Notes: a model not told the origin generated them from the letters alone. DNA of 64,000 nucleotides from Hygrocybe punicea (GCA_963556145.1 OY744463.1:3658001-3722000); one strand, 5' to 3'. Numbered from the stretch's first letter, positions 36,330-48,448 are shown. A program made the numbers and translations.

Positions 36330-37320
36330 TTGCAGGAATGACTGGCCCTAGATCAACCCAATCCTGCAGGAAGAGCTGGAGCCAGGTCAACCCAGTGCTG
36401 CGGCAAGTGCTGGACCCTGGTCAACCTGAGCCTGTAGCGAGAGCTGGATCCAGGTAAACCCGGTTCTGCAGCAATAGTCGGAGCCAAGTCAACCTGCCCT
36501 GCAGCAAGAGCTGGACCCAGGTCAAACCAGAGCTGCAGCAATAGGTGGACCCAGCTCAACCTACAGCTGCTGGACCTGGGTCAACCCAGTGCTACAGCAA
36601 TATCTGGGCCCAGGTCAACCCAGTGCTGCTGCAATTGCTGGATCCTGGTCAACCCAAGCCCTGCAGCAAGTGTTGGACCTGGGTCAACACAATGCTGCAG
36701 CAAGAGCTGGACCTGGGTCAACCCAGTGCTGCAGCAATATTTGGACCCCAGTCAACCCAAGCCTGCAGCAAGAGCTGGTCCATGGTCAACCCAGTGCTGC
36801 AGCAAGAGCTGGACCCTGGTCAACCCAGTGGGGAAGCAATAGCTGGATCTGGGTTAACCTAGTGCTGCAGCAAGAGCTGGACCCTGGTCAACCCAGTGGG
36901 GAAGCAATAGCTGGATCTGGGTCAAACCAGTGCTGCAGCAATATCTGGACCTGAAGCAATACCTGGACCCCAGCCACCCTACCCTGCAGGAAGTGCTTGG
37001 CCTGGGTCAACCCAGTGCTGCAACAGCTGGACCCAGGTCAACCAAAGCCTGCAGCAAGAGCTAGTCCATGGTCAACCCAGTGCTGCAGCAATAGCTGCAG
37101 CCAGGTCAACCCACATTGCTTGAACAACTGGACCTGGGTCAACCCAACCAATCCAGAATAGCTGTCCTGGGTTAACCTACCCCATGGAAGAGCTGACACT
37201 GGGTTGACCCACCCAGCCCCCTTTGACCAGCAAGGGCTGTACCTGGGTCAACCTACCACCCCACATTTCCCCAGAAAGAGCTGTCTTTTGGGTTAACCTA
37301 CCCCCCCAGCAAGCAACTGG
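36330..37320 (+). repeat. 34-bp minisatellite, about 25-28 units
   Basis: A head-to-tail repeat with core GTCAACCCAGTGCTGCAGCA followed by AGAGCTGGACCCTG (34 bp). Units vary in sequence, with some shortened (25 bp) or 35 bp. A two-unit higher-order duplication (GTGGGGAAGCAATAGC variants) occurs at about 36820-36930. The array runs up to the protease remnant of element A and so sits where its gag should be. 34 is not a multiple of three, so a translated product would repeat every 34 residues. Confidence 0.85.
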
Positions 37321-37325
37321 GCTAT

Positions 37326-37781
37326 GTGTACCTACCTTTTGCAACTATATCTGCGATTGGGTTAACCAAAATGACTGGGTCTACTGTTGAGTGCATCCTC
37401 AACAACAGCTCCATGATCATAAGCATGCGACGCGATACTTGGGAAAAACTTGGTTACAGCCTCCAAAACATGAAGATGCAGATGCAATCAGCAAACAAAA
37501 GTGACAATGACACCCTCGGCTGGATCGCTAACCTTAAATTCACCTTCGGCAACATTGATCTGTTCCTCCAAGTCGAAGTAGTCAACGACGCCCCCTACGA
37601 GATTCTCATTGGCTGCCCCTTCTTCATGCTTTCCGAGGCCCTCACGAAGGATTACAAAAATGGAGAACAACAAGTCACAATCATGGATCCAAACACCGGT
37701 GCCATCATCACCTTGCCCACCATTGAGCACAACCAGAAGAACCGACGAGAGCGGTCCGACACTGGAAAGCTGGATTTTTAG
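37326..37781 (+). pseudogene. Retropepsin-like protease of element A, catalytic residues lost
   Basis: Recognisable as the protease of agaricomycete Ty3 elements from TVECILNNSSMIISMRRDTW and APYEILIGCPFFML. The active-site turn would be D-N-G-S in the family; here it reads N-N-S-S. Both changes (D to N, G to S) are explained by G-to-A transitions. The frame then shifts before the RT. Confidence 0.6.
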
Positions 37782-38059
37782 AAGTCGAGGACCCAGAGAT
37801 ACCTCTCAGGAAGGACGCACCAGAGATGAGAAGCCGCCACTCGAAAGCGACCACACATATACCACGAACTATTCTTCTCTTTTGCTGTTTCCCTTAGAAG
37901 AGGACTTATGTTTTTCTATCAATTTAGATTTCTCCTCATCTCAGCCTCAGACTGCTGCCCAGTATATCTCATTGTTGACCGATATACAAAATCAGATACA
38001 TACTACTGATACCCTTCCTTCCTCTTGTTCCGTCTCCACTCCCGCATCATCTGTTTCCT

Positions 38060-39415
38060 CTTCAAATGTTTGTAACAGCATCCCTACTGAAAACACTGTT
38101 TATATCTCGTATACAACCCCCCTACCAGGGACCTAAAAGGTGTCATCACCAAGAAAAGGTAGCCGATCGCATCTGCCCAATCTCTACCACTCTTCCCAAC
38201 AAATACCGGATCGTATGTGAGATCACCAAAAACCCACTAGCTGATTTACCCACACTCCTGACACATCCACCCAACTTTACACCCAGCACCCACTACACCC
38301 AGGAACAACACGATGTGATGCCGATGAACCTGGATGGATTCCTTTGGCCTGAGGAAGAGAAACTCAGCCATCATATCATTAAAACTCAAGAAGCCGCTCT
38401 CGCTTGGAATGAATCCGAGAAAGGCCAATTCAACACAGACTACTTCCCGCCGATCCACATTCCAACCATACTGCACAACCCGTGGGTCCATAGAAATATC
38501 CCGATCCCACCCAGCATCCTTAATGAAGTCATCGGTATCATCAAAGACAAAATTAACTCTGGTACCTACAAACCCTCAAACTCATCATACCACTCCTGCT
38601 GGTTTTGCATCTTGAAAAAGGATGGGAAGTCCCTTCGTATTGTTCATGATCTACAGCCCCTTAACGCCATCACAATCCGTGATCCTGCTGTACCGCCTAT
38701 GACCAAGCACTTGGCCAAGGCCTTCGGAGGCCACTCTTGCTACACCTCTTTCGATCTTTTCATCTCTTTCGAACAACGCCTCATCCATCCCTCCTCTCGA
38801 GACTATATGACATTTCAATCCCCACTCAGAACACTCCAACTTATGCAGATCGCTATGGGGTACACTAATTCCCCTCAGATCTTACACGGTGACTCCATGT
38901 ACATCCTCTGTGATGAGATCCCACACCTTGCCATTCTGTACATGGACGATATTCCTGTCAAAGGGCTTCCAACCTGCTACGAACAACTTTACAGTACCTA
39001 CGTGACCATACCCAAGAACCCAGCAATCCGATGTTTCATCTGGGAACACTTCCAAGGTGTCAACCACGTCATTCAGTGTTTCCGCTATGTTGGCGGTACC
39101 TTCAATGGCAAGAAACTCAAACTCTGTCAACCCTCAGTCATCGTTGTTGGCCACCAATGCACATATGAAGGACGAGTAGCTGACAAGTCCAAAGTGCAGA
39201 AGAATCGTGATTGGCTGATGCCGACCAACCTCACCAAAGTCCGTGCCTTCCTCGGTATCTGTGGCATCTTGCACATCTTTATCAAGGACTTCTCACTCCA
39301 CTCCCAACCCCTTGTCTGTCTTACTCACAAAGGAATACCCTTCAAATTTGGTGAAGAAGAAGAGACCACCGTAGACTACCTCAAGAATGCCGTCATTACA
39401 TTGCCAGCACTGCAT
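38060..39415 (+). pseudogene. Reverse transcriptase of element A
   Basis: A long open frame with the RT fingers and palm: EVIGIIKDKINSGTYKPSNS, WFCILKKDGKSLRIVHDLQP, CYTSFDLFISF with the first catalytic Asp, MGYTNSPQILHGD, and LAILYMDDIPVKG with the YMDD box, then RYVGGTFNGKKL and VRAFLGICGILHIFIKDF. The catalytic aspartates are kept. The frame stops because a solo LTR starts at 39416; coding resumes at 44049 as RNase H. The N-terminal side needs frame changes to reach the protease. Confidence 0.85.
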
Positions 39416-39749
39416 TGTAGAGGGTCGACATCCCTCTGAGTCCGTATCCTCAATATATCACAAATCCGGACAAACCCAACACCTCCAAACGATTCCCATT
39501 CCAACCCGACATAACCCAACGTGTAGGGTATAGCACGGGTTCGGGTAAACCCGCGGTTTTTGGGCCGCGGGTTTCTCGGGTACGGGTACGGTGTCCCAAT
39601 TTGGCAACCCGTGCACTACCGCACACCCTTACCCGCGGTAGACGGGTATCCACGGGTTAGCACAGAGGGCCCCAATGGGCCCCACAGGTAAGTTTTTTTA
39701 TACTTTTAATTCATTTATCTAACATATCTAATAACTAAGTTATACCCAA

Positions 39750-39806
39750 ACCGCCGCCACCACCACCACCACCACCACCAACCAACAACAACAACAACAA
39801 CAACAC
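39750..39806 (+). repeat. (CAC)n(CAA)n microsatellite inside hAT element 2
   Basis: About ten CAC/CCA triplets followed by about eight CAA triplets. Confidence 0.9.
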
Positions 39807-40085
39807 GGCGATGAAGGGAAACGGCTGGGAGGGTGGTGCGTCCACTTACCAGCACAGGTACGTGCCCCGATTCTTTCACCACTGACATCGGCTAACCCCC
39901 TGCCTTCGAGTCCACACCTCACAAACGACGTTGACGCGTCAGTCAATGCGTCAACGCGTGTTCGCGAGGTCCCCAGCATGAAAACACGCATGAAGACTTC
40001 GCGAAAGCACGGTGACGCGTCAACTGACGCGTCAACATCGTTAATGAAGTCGCCAGCACCAAACTACGAACAAAGACCGTGCAAA

Positions 40086-40143
40086 GACAAACGAAGACCT
40101 CGCGAAGACAAATGAAGACCTCGCGAAGACAAACGAAGACCTC
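40086..40143 (+). repeat. 21-bp tandem repeat inside hAT element 2
   Basis: Unit GACAAACGAAGACCTCGCGAA is present nearly three times; one unit has a CpG to TpG change (aaatg for aaacg). Next to it, 39925-40030 holds repeated TGACGCGTCA-type palindromes. Confidence 0.8.
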
Positions 40144-40966
40144 GAGTGCCCCCACAGACCTCAAACTAATCACCTCGCGAAAACGGGCTGGCGCATCAAC
40201 TGATGCGCAGACGTTGTTCGCGAGGTATCTGGCCCGTGAAACGACGACGACGGCGACGACTTCCACTGCCAACTGGCAGCAGCAAGGCGATGACGACGGT
40301 GGTGGAGCGGGGAGGATGGCAGTGGGACAAGACGACGGAACCAGCCCAGCCCAGCCCCACAAATGCGAACCGTCGCGTCAATTGACGTGTACGTTTCATT
40401 TGTGGGCTTGAGGAGCTCGCTGCCGCTGTCGTCGACACTACCCGCATGGCCACACGGGCAACCACCACACCCGCGTCCGACCGCGGGTAATGCAGACCCG
40501 CACCCGTCACGGGTACAGTGTCTGCAGGTACGGGTACGGTGTCCGGCCTGGCAACCCACGGGTCACCCGTGCTACACCCTACCAACGTGACGTGACCCAA
40601 CGTATGCCGCTTCATCACAGCTGCTTTCGGACCAAACCCAGCAGCCTCATAAACCCCGGAGTTCCAATTATAGGAGATGGATCTCATCGGACTAGACTCC
40701 CAACTTTGGACTTGCCTTTTATACCCATCCCCTCGTCCTTTCGGAGATATGTAGGATGTTTTAGATCTTTTTCATGGATATTTGTTTTCCATTCCATTTC
40801 ACTGTCTCTGTCGCTTTGCAACCCCCCTTTCCACATCCCCATTCCAGCTTTTCTTTGTAGTTTCCATTGGCCGAAGTAGACATGTCTGAAAGTAGACTAC
40901 ACACTCATGTACTATAAAAATGGTCTCTGACAACCGTACAAAAAAAGAGATACCATTAGTCCCCAT

Positions 40967-43667
40967 TGTGGTAGGGAGATCTGGCAGATCATGTGACCTT
41001 CCCACGGTTGGATTCAGTAGATAGCTCTGTTTGGCAGTCAGTAGGATTAGGATTGATCTAAGCCACTCGAGCTTAGCGATTGAGCTTGAGGACTCTCTGC
41101 TAGTCCATTGTGGTGATAAGAGTGCGATTCGACCTTTAACACGCTTGCTTCTGCTTTTGTCTCAGCATCTCAATATCTCAATGTCTCAGTCCCCAGCATC
41201 TTAGCATTTCAGTGTTCTTGCATTTTGTGTCTCTGCGTCTCTGCGTCTTTAAGTTTTCACGCCTGCGTCTCCGTGTTTTACACCCTGCGTCCTTGCATTT
41301 CACATTTGCATGCCAGTCCTCTTACTTTTCGCAATTGACATGCCAGGCCCCAGCAACAAAAAAGCTGCTACAAAGAAAGCAAAAGCCGCGCACCATGTCA
41401 AGCCAACTCGAACTGCCACACTTAGCGAATCGACTACGATAGACAAATACACAGTCGAATATAAAGATAACATCCACGAAGCTGCCGTCAACAAGTTCGA
41501 CGCTTCATTCGACAAGGCCAATGCCTTAAAAGAATTTTTCGAGATCGCTTTTGCTCTTGGACAATTAACAGCAGCCGAACAAGCATCCAAAAGAGCTGTG
41601 AAAGCAGATGAAGACCAATGAAGAGCCCATGACGATGGACGATTGGTAGGATACGAAGCAGGGTATGAGGAAGGCAAGGACTTTGGCCAATACGACAGCT
41701 ATACCGAAGGGTACAACGACGGCCGTTCAGATGCAGCCTGCCAATCACCTGACACTGCACAAACCAGCACACCATCAGTGAAGATATCAGCAACCACAAA
41801 AACGGAATCACCAACCCAACACAGTCAGCCCGTCTATACATCTGTGTCATCACAAACAACAGCACCAATCTTCCTTTCCGTAACAACACAAAACGGCTCA
41901 GCTACCAGCACACCTTCGCCAATGCCCATGTACACCCACAAGATGACACAAGCCGTGCCATGCACATGCACCACCCCACTCGGCACCACCCAAACGCCGC
42001 GCTGTGTCCCAGCGCCTACTCAAACAACCCCATCCACCTTTGTGTTTGCGTCAGTACAAATGGACGAGCCACAAGCGCATCCACTGGCACCCAGTGCACA
42101 TAAGACCACCCACATGGCACGCACGCAGAAACACATCTCAACAAGCTTCAGCTCACTCACCCTCGCCAAAAACGACCCCCGCTGCACCAGAACGTGCCAC
42201 GTCACCAGGCCAACCACGTATCACAGTACCAGCCCACACACTTGCATCGAGAATGGCCCCACGCGTCCCAGCACATTCCCCGTCGCCCAACACTGAATGC
42301 GAAACCTTCCATGTCCCAATGCCCACCCAAATGACCCCATTCTCATGCAGAAACGCGTCCCAGCGTGTCCCAACAAGCCCACCCACTCAAGATTCAACAC
42401 CCCCGCTGCAAAATGAGTCCATACACATCACAACACACAATCCCACCACGCCGGCCCATGCTCACGCTCCAAAAATGACGACAATCGTGCCAGATCATGC
42501 CACACCATCACCAGATACTCCAATGTGTATCCCGCTGCCCAACATCCAACAGGAGACATGCCACACGCCCGTGTTCACCCCAAACCCCACACCCATGCAA
42601 CAAAACACATCAGAACACGTCCAAAACCCCAAACCTGCTCAGAATGAACACTCACACGCACCCATATGTGCCCAGAGTCACAACATCGCCGTCCAGATGC
42701 CGCAATTGCGAATGCCAAGGCCAAACAATGTTGAAATGCAAGCTAACGTGAACGTGAGGCCCAACGGGGCGAGAAAGGCGAATGTGCAAATGAGAAGTGA
42801 CACACTAACCGAGACAGTGGCGAACGAGGAAACCAAGATGAAAACGAATGAGGAGATATGCTGAAGTAAAGGAAAGACACGGCAGGAGCTTGAGGACGAC
42901 GCTGTTCATATGTCCCCGCTCACCTCACAGTGTCCTAATGTCTCCTCAAATATGAATTGTGCCCAATTCCCCATGCCAACCTCTGCGCGATTCGATTGGG
43001 CCAAGGAGGCCTTGTCTATTCCATTCTGCTCTATTTTTCCAACTACATATGTGCAGTGCGACCTTTCAGCCCTTCGTTCTGGCTCACGACAACCATTTGC
43101 TACTTTACAACATCGTACTTGAAGATCGCGTCGACAAGTCCAGCCCCGCCGTGTTTTCCCCATCTCCATGGGACCTGCCTGCACATGAAGTCACCCATCT
43201 GGCATCGCACCTGGCTGACCCATCATCACCAGACCACTCTACATGACAAACTCGACCCCATCAGGATTCCCTTATCTTGACTGGGACCAGGACCCTCGTC
43301 TCTCAGACTTGAGTAGGGCTCTCCAGGCCCTAGGTTGGAAGAAGCCAAGATAGGCATTTTTGTTTATTTAATATTCTTTTTTCTTTTTCCATTGCTTCCC
43401 CTATCTGACTCTTTTCCATTTCTTTTCCATTTTCTTTATTCCTTTCCATCTCTCTTCATGTCTTTCTGTCTCCCTCTTTTCTCTTTTGCTGGCAGCAGGG
43501 ATGCTGCCATTTTGGAGGAGGGGACATGTGGTAGGGAGATCTGGCAGATCACGTGACCTTCCCACGGTTGGATTCAGTAGATAGCTCTGTTTGGCAGTCA
43601 GTAGGATTAGGATTGATCTAAGCCACTTGAGCTTAGTGATTGAGCTTGAGGACTCTCTGCTAGTCCA
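40967..43667 (+). mobile_element. Small LTR element with 141-bp LTRs (TRIM-like)
   Basis: LTRs at 40967-41107 and 43527-43667 both run TGTGGTAGGG to TAGTCCA and differ at three places, all CpG versus TpG. Target duplication CCAT is at 40963-40966 and 43668-43671. A purine tract GGAGGAGGGGACA (43514-43526) precedes the 3' LTR, and a TGG-starting primer-site candidate follows the 5' LTR at 41111. The 2.4 kb interior has no gag or pol, only one orphan protein remnant. It must be mobilised in trans. Confidence 0.9.
41340..43350 (+). pseudogene. Orphan protein of the 141-bp-LTR element, broken
   Basis: Starts MPGPSNKKAATKKAKAAHHV, then a helical part (EAAVNKFDASFDKANALKEF), an in-frame TGA after KADEDQ, and GYEAGYEEGKDFGQY with TEGYNDGRSD. 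A long Thr/Pro/Ser-rich linker follows, with a frame change between about 42000 and 42300 after which another open frame runs to 42864. Near 42957 PMPTSARFDWAKEAL and near 43262 LDWDQDPRLSDLSRALQALG appear to be its middle and C-terminus. I cannot assign a function. It resembles unnamed proteins often linked to repeats in agaricomycetes (from memory; not searched). Confidence 0.55.
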
Positions 43668-44048
43668 CCATTTTCTTATAGTCAGATTCATGTTTTAGTC
43701 CCTTCAAATCCCTTGTCCTCATAGACCCTTAGCCTTTCATTGTTCACTTCGTTATCTTTATCGTTGTTCCTCTACTCATTCATCATTTCCGACCCAACCC
43801 GACCCAACCCACTGTACCCAACATCATTGGCATTGTCGGGTTCATCGTTATTTATCCATTTTCAGTCGGTTCATCGCCAGGTTTGTTATTATTAGTCTAG
43901 TTTTGTGCGGCGGCTTTATATTTTACTTCTATTTCTATTCTTTTACCACTATTCCCAACACTGAATTATCCACAGTCACTTCTATGCTGACACCCTTGGT
44001 TAGGATCTTTTCTTTATTGTTCCAAAGCCACCCAAACCCGCATCTACA

Positions 44049-45884
44049 GCGTGCTATTGACTACACGCGTGAATGGGAAGTCATACTCACTGTTGATTCC
44101 TCCGTCCTCGGAGTTGGTTTTGTTCTCATGCAAATCCATGCCGATGAGAAATGTTACCCGAATTGCTTTGGTTCAATATCGTGGAATGAACACAAAGCCT
44201 GATACTCCCAGTCTAAGTTGGAGCTCTACAGCCTCTTCAGGGCCCTCTGCACCTACCGGATCTTTATTATCGGTGTCTGTAACCTCACCGTTGAAGTCGA
44301 CGCCAAGTATATAAAAGGGATGCTCAACAATCCTGACATCCAACCCAATGTGACCATCAACCGATGGATAGCCAGTGTCCTCCTATTCAATTTTAGACTC
44401 ATTCATGTACCTGCTTCCGCACACAGTGCACCTGATGGACTCTCCAGACACCCTTGCACTGCAGAAGACCCCAAGGAAATTGACAACTCTGATGATTGGC
44501 TCGACCACTCCTACAGTTTCTTTATGGAAGTCGTTAACTACCAACCCATCCCCATGCCATCTAAGCTGATTGCCGTATGTGGCCATTGCCATACCACCAC
44601 AGACTGGCTCCAAGAGTTACCAGCTGTCCTCATCTACACAAACCAGGAAACCATTTCCGACATACCATGATCTGATAAAGTGCGTGCAGCTGATGCTCAT
44701 CTTGCCCTCGTCGAGACCTGGTTACGAGATCTAACCCGACCCACGAACCTCATGGATGAAGAATACCATCTCTTCCTATGATACTCCCTTGAGTTCTTCA
44801 TCACCGATAACAAGCTTTGGTGTAAAGACCATCACGGGAAACACAAGCTCAACCTTGACCACAACGTTAAATGGTATGTCCAGTCTTGCCATCAGTGCCA
44901 AGTATGGCAAATGCGTTATCACCACATTCCGCCAACCGTCGCTACACCAGCCTCACTCTTCTGCAAAGCATACATTGACATGATGTTTATGCCATGATCC
45001 GGTGGCTATCAATACATTGTCCAAGCCCATTGCTCCCTATCCACTTACCCTGAGTTTCAAATGCTACGCCGCAAGACCGGTTCGACCATCGGCATGTTCC
45101 TGTTTGAAGATATCTTATGCCGTTGGGGCACTCACCAGGAAATCATTACCAACAATGGCAAACCCTTTGTGGAAGCACTCGACTACCTTGCAACCCGCTA
45201 TGGTATCTGGCACATCCACAACATTTCACCCTATAACTCACAAGCGAATGGACCTGTCGAGCATCGTCACCTATATGTCTGGGAGGCCATTATGAAAAGT
45301 TGTGACAGGGATGAAAAGAAATGGCATACTGTAACTCATTCCATATTTTGGGCCAAATTGGTCACCACACACAAAAACCTCAGGTACTCGTCCTATTACA
45401 TCACACATGGAGTAGAGCTGCTTTTTCCATTCGACTTTGCCAAAGCTACATACATGGTTCTGACACAAGGTGTGATGTCAACAACCGACCTCATAGTCAT
45501 CCGCGCCCCCCAACTTCGCAAAGGAGAGGCCGACCTCGATCGAGTCAAAGAAAAACTCACCAAGTCTCAGCTTGCATCTGCCCGACAATTTGAACAGAAG
45601 TACACTAACACAATCAACACCTTCAACTTCAAACCTGGCCATCTTGTTCTCATCCAAAACTCATGTATCGAAATGTCTCTCGATCGAAAAGCAAAGCTGT
45701 GATACTTTGGGCCCATGATTGTCATCAGGAAAACTCACGGCGGATCCTACATACTAGCCAAACTCGATGGTGCAGTTTCCAGATCCTGATCTGCTGCTTT
45801 CTGGGTCATACCCTACCATTCCTGCTCGAAAATATCAATACCGTTGGACAATTTCTTACAATACCCTGATGCCGATGATACCAA
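44049..45884 (+). pseudogene. RNase H and integrase of element A, decayed
   Basis: RNase H: EVILTVDSSVLGVGFVL, SISWNEHKA, TGA, YSQSKLELYSLFRALC, VEVDAKYIKGMLNN and HVPASAHSAPDGLSRHP. Integrase: WYVQSCHQCQVW is the CC half of the zinc domain, but the HH half appears deleted. The catalytic core has SGGYQYIVQ, DILCRWGTHQEIITNNGKPF and NISPYNSQANGPVEHRH; the usual Asp of TDNG is Asn here, again a G-to-A change. Several TGA codons sit where CGA is expected. The frame is cut at 45884 by element B and ends at 50842. Confidence 0.8.
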
Positions 45885-46480
45885 TGTAGAGGCTCCAGGC
45901 TGTCTGGACCCGAATCCTCTTCATATCCCACATCGTCCCCGTCCATTCCCATTCATGTATCGTCAATTCCACCTGATTCTGGTCCTCTCCATCGATTCCA
46001 CTCCGGATCCCCCTCCAGAATCGTTCATACTCAAGATGCGATGTCTCTAACAACCTGGAATCACTACGTATATAGTTACATATGATATATCTTCGTTTCC
46101 TGTTACTTAGTACATAGCACCATTCCTCCTATACTCCGCTCCACTCCACCCCTATCAATTACAGCCTTTGGTTGTAGTACATAGTTACTACAGCACAGGA
46201 TCCCTCTCAGTAGTATAAAAGTAGCACATTTATACTACAAACAATATAGAAAATACAGGTTATCACTCCCCTTCAGTTCTATTTCTTAGTCCTCGCTTCG
46301 TATCGTCTCCATATTAGTCTTCATACTCCACTCCCTTCACTTCCCCTCTGATCCGGAACCCTGGATTCGGGTTGGATTGACTAGACACTATAGAAAGACT
46401 TTACTCCTCTGATCACTTCTTAGCTGATCACCCTTTCCATAGATTCCCATTCCAGGTCTACAACAGAACTCGCCATCACA
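45885..46480 (+). repeat. 5' LTR of element B
   Basis: 596 bp, TG...CA ends. Near-identical to 50176-50772. TATA-like box AGTATAAAAGT lies at about 46212. Confidence 0.9.
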
Positions 46481-46658
46481 ACTGGACCGTGAGGAATTTA
46501 GTTCTTTTGTCTTTTCATACCCTCCCCACCGTCGGGTTGGACTTTCATGACGTTTCTCTTTTGATCCCGACTCTAATCGCTCAGCCCCGCTTACGACTTC
46601 GACCCCTTTCTCGTACCGACCCGACCCGACCCACTTCCCGATTTGGACGTTCCCCGAT

Positions 46659-48320
46659 ATGACGCATGGATTGATGCCTCTCCGAGGTGATCGTTCAGCC
46701 CTGACGTTTCACGGTGACGAACATGACCTTCCCCGCTTCTTTGACGAAATTGACATGCTCGGCTCCGACTGTGGACTCACGGACACTATGAAAATTCGCT
46801 ATACGCTCCAGTACCTCAATAACAACGATTACGTACTTTGGTCTACCCTACCCGCCGCTTCAGCAAAAGACTTCATCGCTTTCCGACGTGCCGTTTTTGC
46901 CTTCTATCCTGGTGCCACGGACAGTATTCGGTATACGATCGCGGATCTCAATCAATTGATTAGACGACAATCGGCTTATGGTATAGAAAACAAGACGGAC
47001 TTAGGACAATATTTCCGGGACTTCATACGCATATCTGGAGTACTATATGACAACGGCCGTTTATCGGACAAGCAACGGAATGAGTATTTTGCCAATGGAT
47101 TTGACTCATATCTTCGTCAACGTGTTGAAAAGCGACTCCATTACCTTCTTCCCAGTCATTACCACGACGATCCGTACCCGGTTGATATTTTCCACGACGC
47201 CGCGTTATTTTTACTTTCCGGTTACCGTTCCGTTCCGGAATCCGTTGTCACTGCAGCCCCCATTGCCATTTCCAGTCCCGATTCCGGTCCCGCACCCATA
47301 CCTGTCGCAGTCATTTCACCTCCAGAACAGATCCCGTCCTCAATCCCGTCCTCAATCCTGTCCTCGATCCTGCCCACTGTCATTCGTTCCGTCCCCCACG
47401 TTCATTCCGGTCCTTCGTATACTCTGTCCCCATCATCGTGTTCCCCGTCCCCGTCCATTCCGGTGCCCATCGAGACCGTTATTTGTTTACAGGTTTTGTC
47501 ATCCAGTCCCGTGTTGTTCCTGTCCAAGCCCCTTCCCGATTTATCAATGCCGGTCATCGATTCCGTCTTGCCTTCCGGTCCCGTTCCCGATTTATCCATT
47601 CCGTTTCCTATTTCGTCCCCATCGTCTCCAGTTTTGTCCCCTCCGGTTTCCGTCTACGAACTCATGCCGGACCCACTCCCATTTGCTCCGGATTCTCTAG
47701 ATATAGACATTCCGTCCCCGTTATTGCCGCCATATTGTCTCCCCTCCCAGTCTATCGAGATTCCGTCCAAGTTGGTTGAGTATCCTGTACCCGTTTCTAT
47801 TCCGGATCCGTTACCCCCTCCGTCCCCGTCACCCCTTGTCGTTCCCGCTTCCGTATCGTCTCCGGTTCCCTCCATGCCCGCTTGGGGCACTTTGTCGTTT
47901 CCGCCCACTTGGGGCACCCCGTCATTTTTAGACCCGTCACGTGGCACACCCGTTATATGGGATCGTGTTGGTATCGGCACTCCAGTTCTCAAATTTTTAT
48001 TGTTCCTCGTTTCCGTCTTCATTCTACTTTGTCATCGCATTTTGGACCTCTGCCCCCTTGACACCTTGCTCGAATATTTGCAAGAAGTTCTCTGCCTCCT
48101 CTCATCATTCCGCCTCCGACCTTCTTTCAGAAACTCTTGTGGGGATATAGACCCGTTTCCGTCACCCATTTTTGCGTTTTTGTCCTCCGTTCCGCTTTCC
48201 ATTCACGCTCCCGGTCCTCACTTATTTATATTTTCGTTTCTGTTTATAGTTTTCTTTGTTTCCTGTTTGTTTCGGTCCCATTCCATGTCCGTTGTATTCC
48301 GGTCCCGCCCTCCACCTTGA
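46659..48320 (+). CDS. Gag-like protein of element B
   Basis: Open for 553 codons from MTHGLMPLRGDRSALTFHGD. The first 190 residues look like a retrotransposon capsid: LPRFFDEIDMLGSDCGL, KIRYTLQYLNNNDYVLWSTL, DFIAFRRAVFAFYPGA, LGQYFRDFIRISGVLYDNGR and RNEYFANGFDSYLRQRVEKR. The rest is Ser/Pro-rich. No CCHC zinc knuckle is visible. From about residue 440 the sequence becomes oddly hydrophobic (LLFLVSVFILLCHRIL), which may mean a frameshift before the natural end. The start Met is the first in frame; an earlier start is possible. Confidence 0.7.
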   Translation: MTHGLMPLRGDRSALTFHGDEHDLPRFFDEIDMLGSDCGLTDTMKIRYTLQYLNNNDYVLWSTLPAASAKDFIAFRRAVFAFYPGATDSIRYTIADLNQLIRRQSAYGIENKTDLGQYFRDFIRISGVLYDNGRLSDKQRNEYFANGFDSYLRQRVEKRLHYLLPSHYHDDPYPVDIFHDAALFLLSGYRSVPESVVTAAPIAISSPDSGPAPIPVAVISPPEQIPSSIPSSILSSILPTVIRSVPHVHSGPSYTLSPSSCSPSPSIPVPIETVICLQVLSSSPVLFLSKPLPDLSMPVIDSVLPSGPVPDLSIPFPISSPSSPVLSPPVSVYELMPDPLPFAPDSLDIDIPSPLLPPYCLPSQSIEIPSKLVEYPVPVSIPDPLPPPSPSPLVVPASVSSPVPSMPAWGTLSFPPTWGTPSFLDPSRGTPVIWDRVGIGTPVLKFLLFLVSVFILLCHRILDLCPLDTLLEYLQEVLCLLSSFRLRPSFRNSCGDIDPFPSPIFAFLSSVPLSIHAPGPHLFIFSFLFIVFFVSCLFRSHSMSVVFRSRPPP

Positions 48321-48448
48321 CCTCCAGATTCTGGCTTATGTAGTTACCTGTTTCTCCCTTTCCGTTATAGATTTTATTATGTACTCATTTTATTTTTATG
48401 TACATTGTCCCGCGGTTCGTTTCCCTTCCCTTTCCGTCCATTTCCCTT

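Larger units (their letters stand above)
39524..40581 (+). mobile_element. hAT element 2, non-autonomous, 1058 bp
   Basis: Ends TAGGGTATAGCACGGGT and, inverted, TAGGGTGTAGCACGGGT. Flanked by a perfect 8 bp duplication CCAACGTG (39516-39523 and 40582-40589). Both factors are diagnostic of hAT. No transposase gene is seen; the open frames inside are shadows of repeats. Subterminal regions are rich in ACGGGTA/TACCCG motifs. Confidence 0.88.
39416..44048 (+). mobile_element. Solo LTR-A inserted in the RT gene, itself carrying two elements
   Basis: Starts TGTAGAGGG and ends CTACA, as does the LTR at 54322-55083. Flanks are GCAT (39412-39415) and GCGT (44049-44052), a 4 bp target duplication with one CpG-type transition. 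Without its own inserts (39524-40581 plus duplication, and 40967-43667 plus duplication) it would be about 860 bp. It contains the TATA-like 'gtactataaaaatgg' at about 40910. Joining the flanks restores the RT-RNase H frame. Confidence 0.8.

Noticed and set aside
36330..37320. CRISPR-like array
   Set aside because: Units are contiguous 34-mers with no unique spacers, and the genome is eukaryotic; it is a minisatellite.
43320..43345. Match to the LTR-A start ('tagggctctccaggccctagg')
   Set aside because: It falls in the C-terminal coding part of the orphan protein (LSRALQALG); the resemblance is coincidental.
47047..47779. Alternative frames over the gag C-terminus
   Set aside because: Pro/Ser-rich shadows of repeated tcc/ccg codons; no domain.
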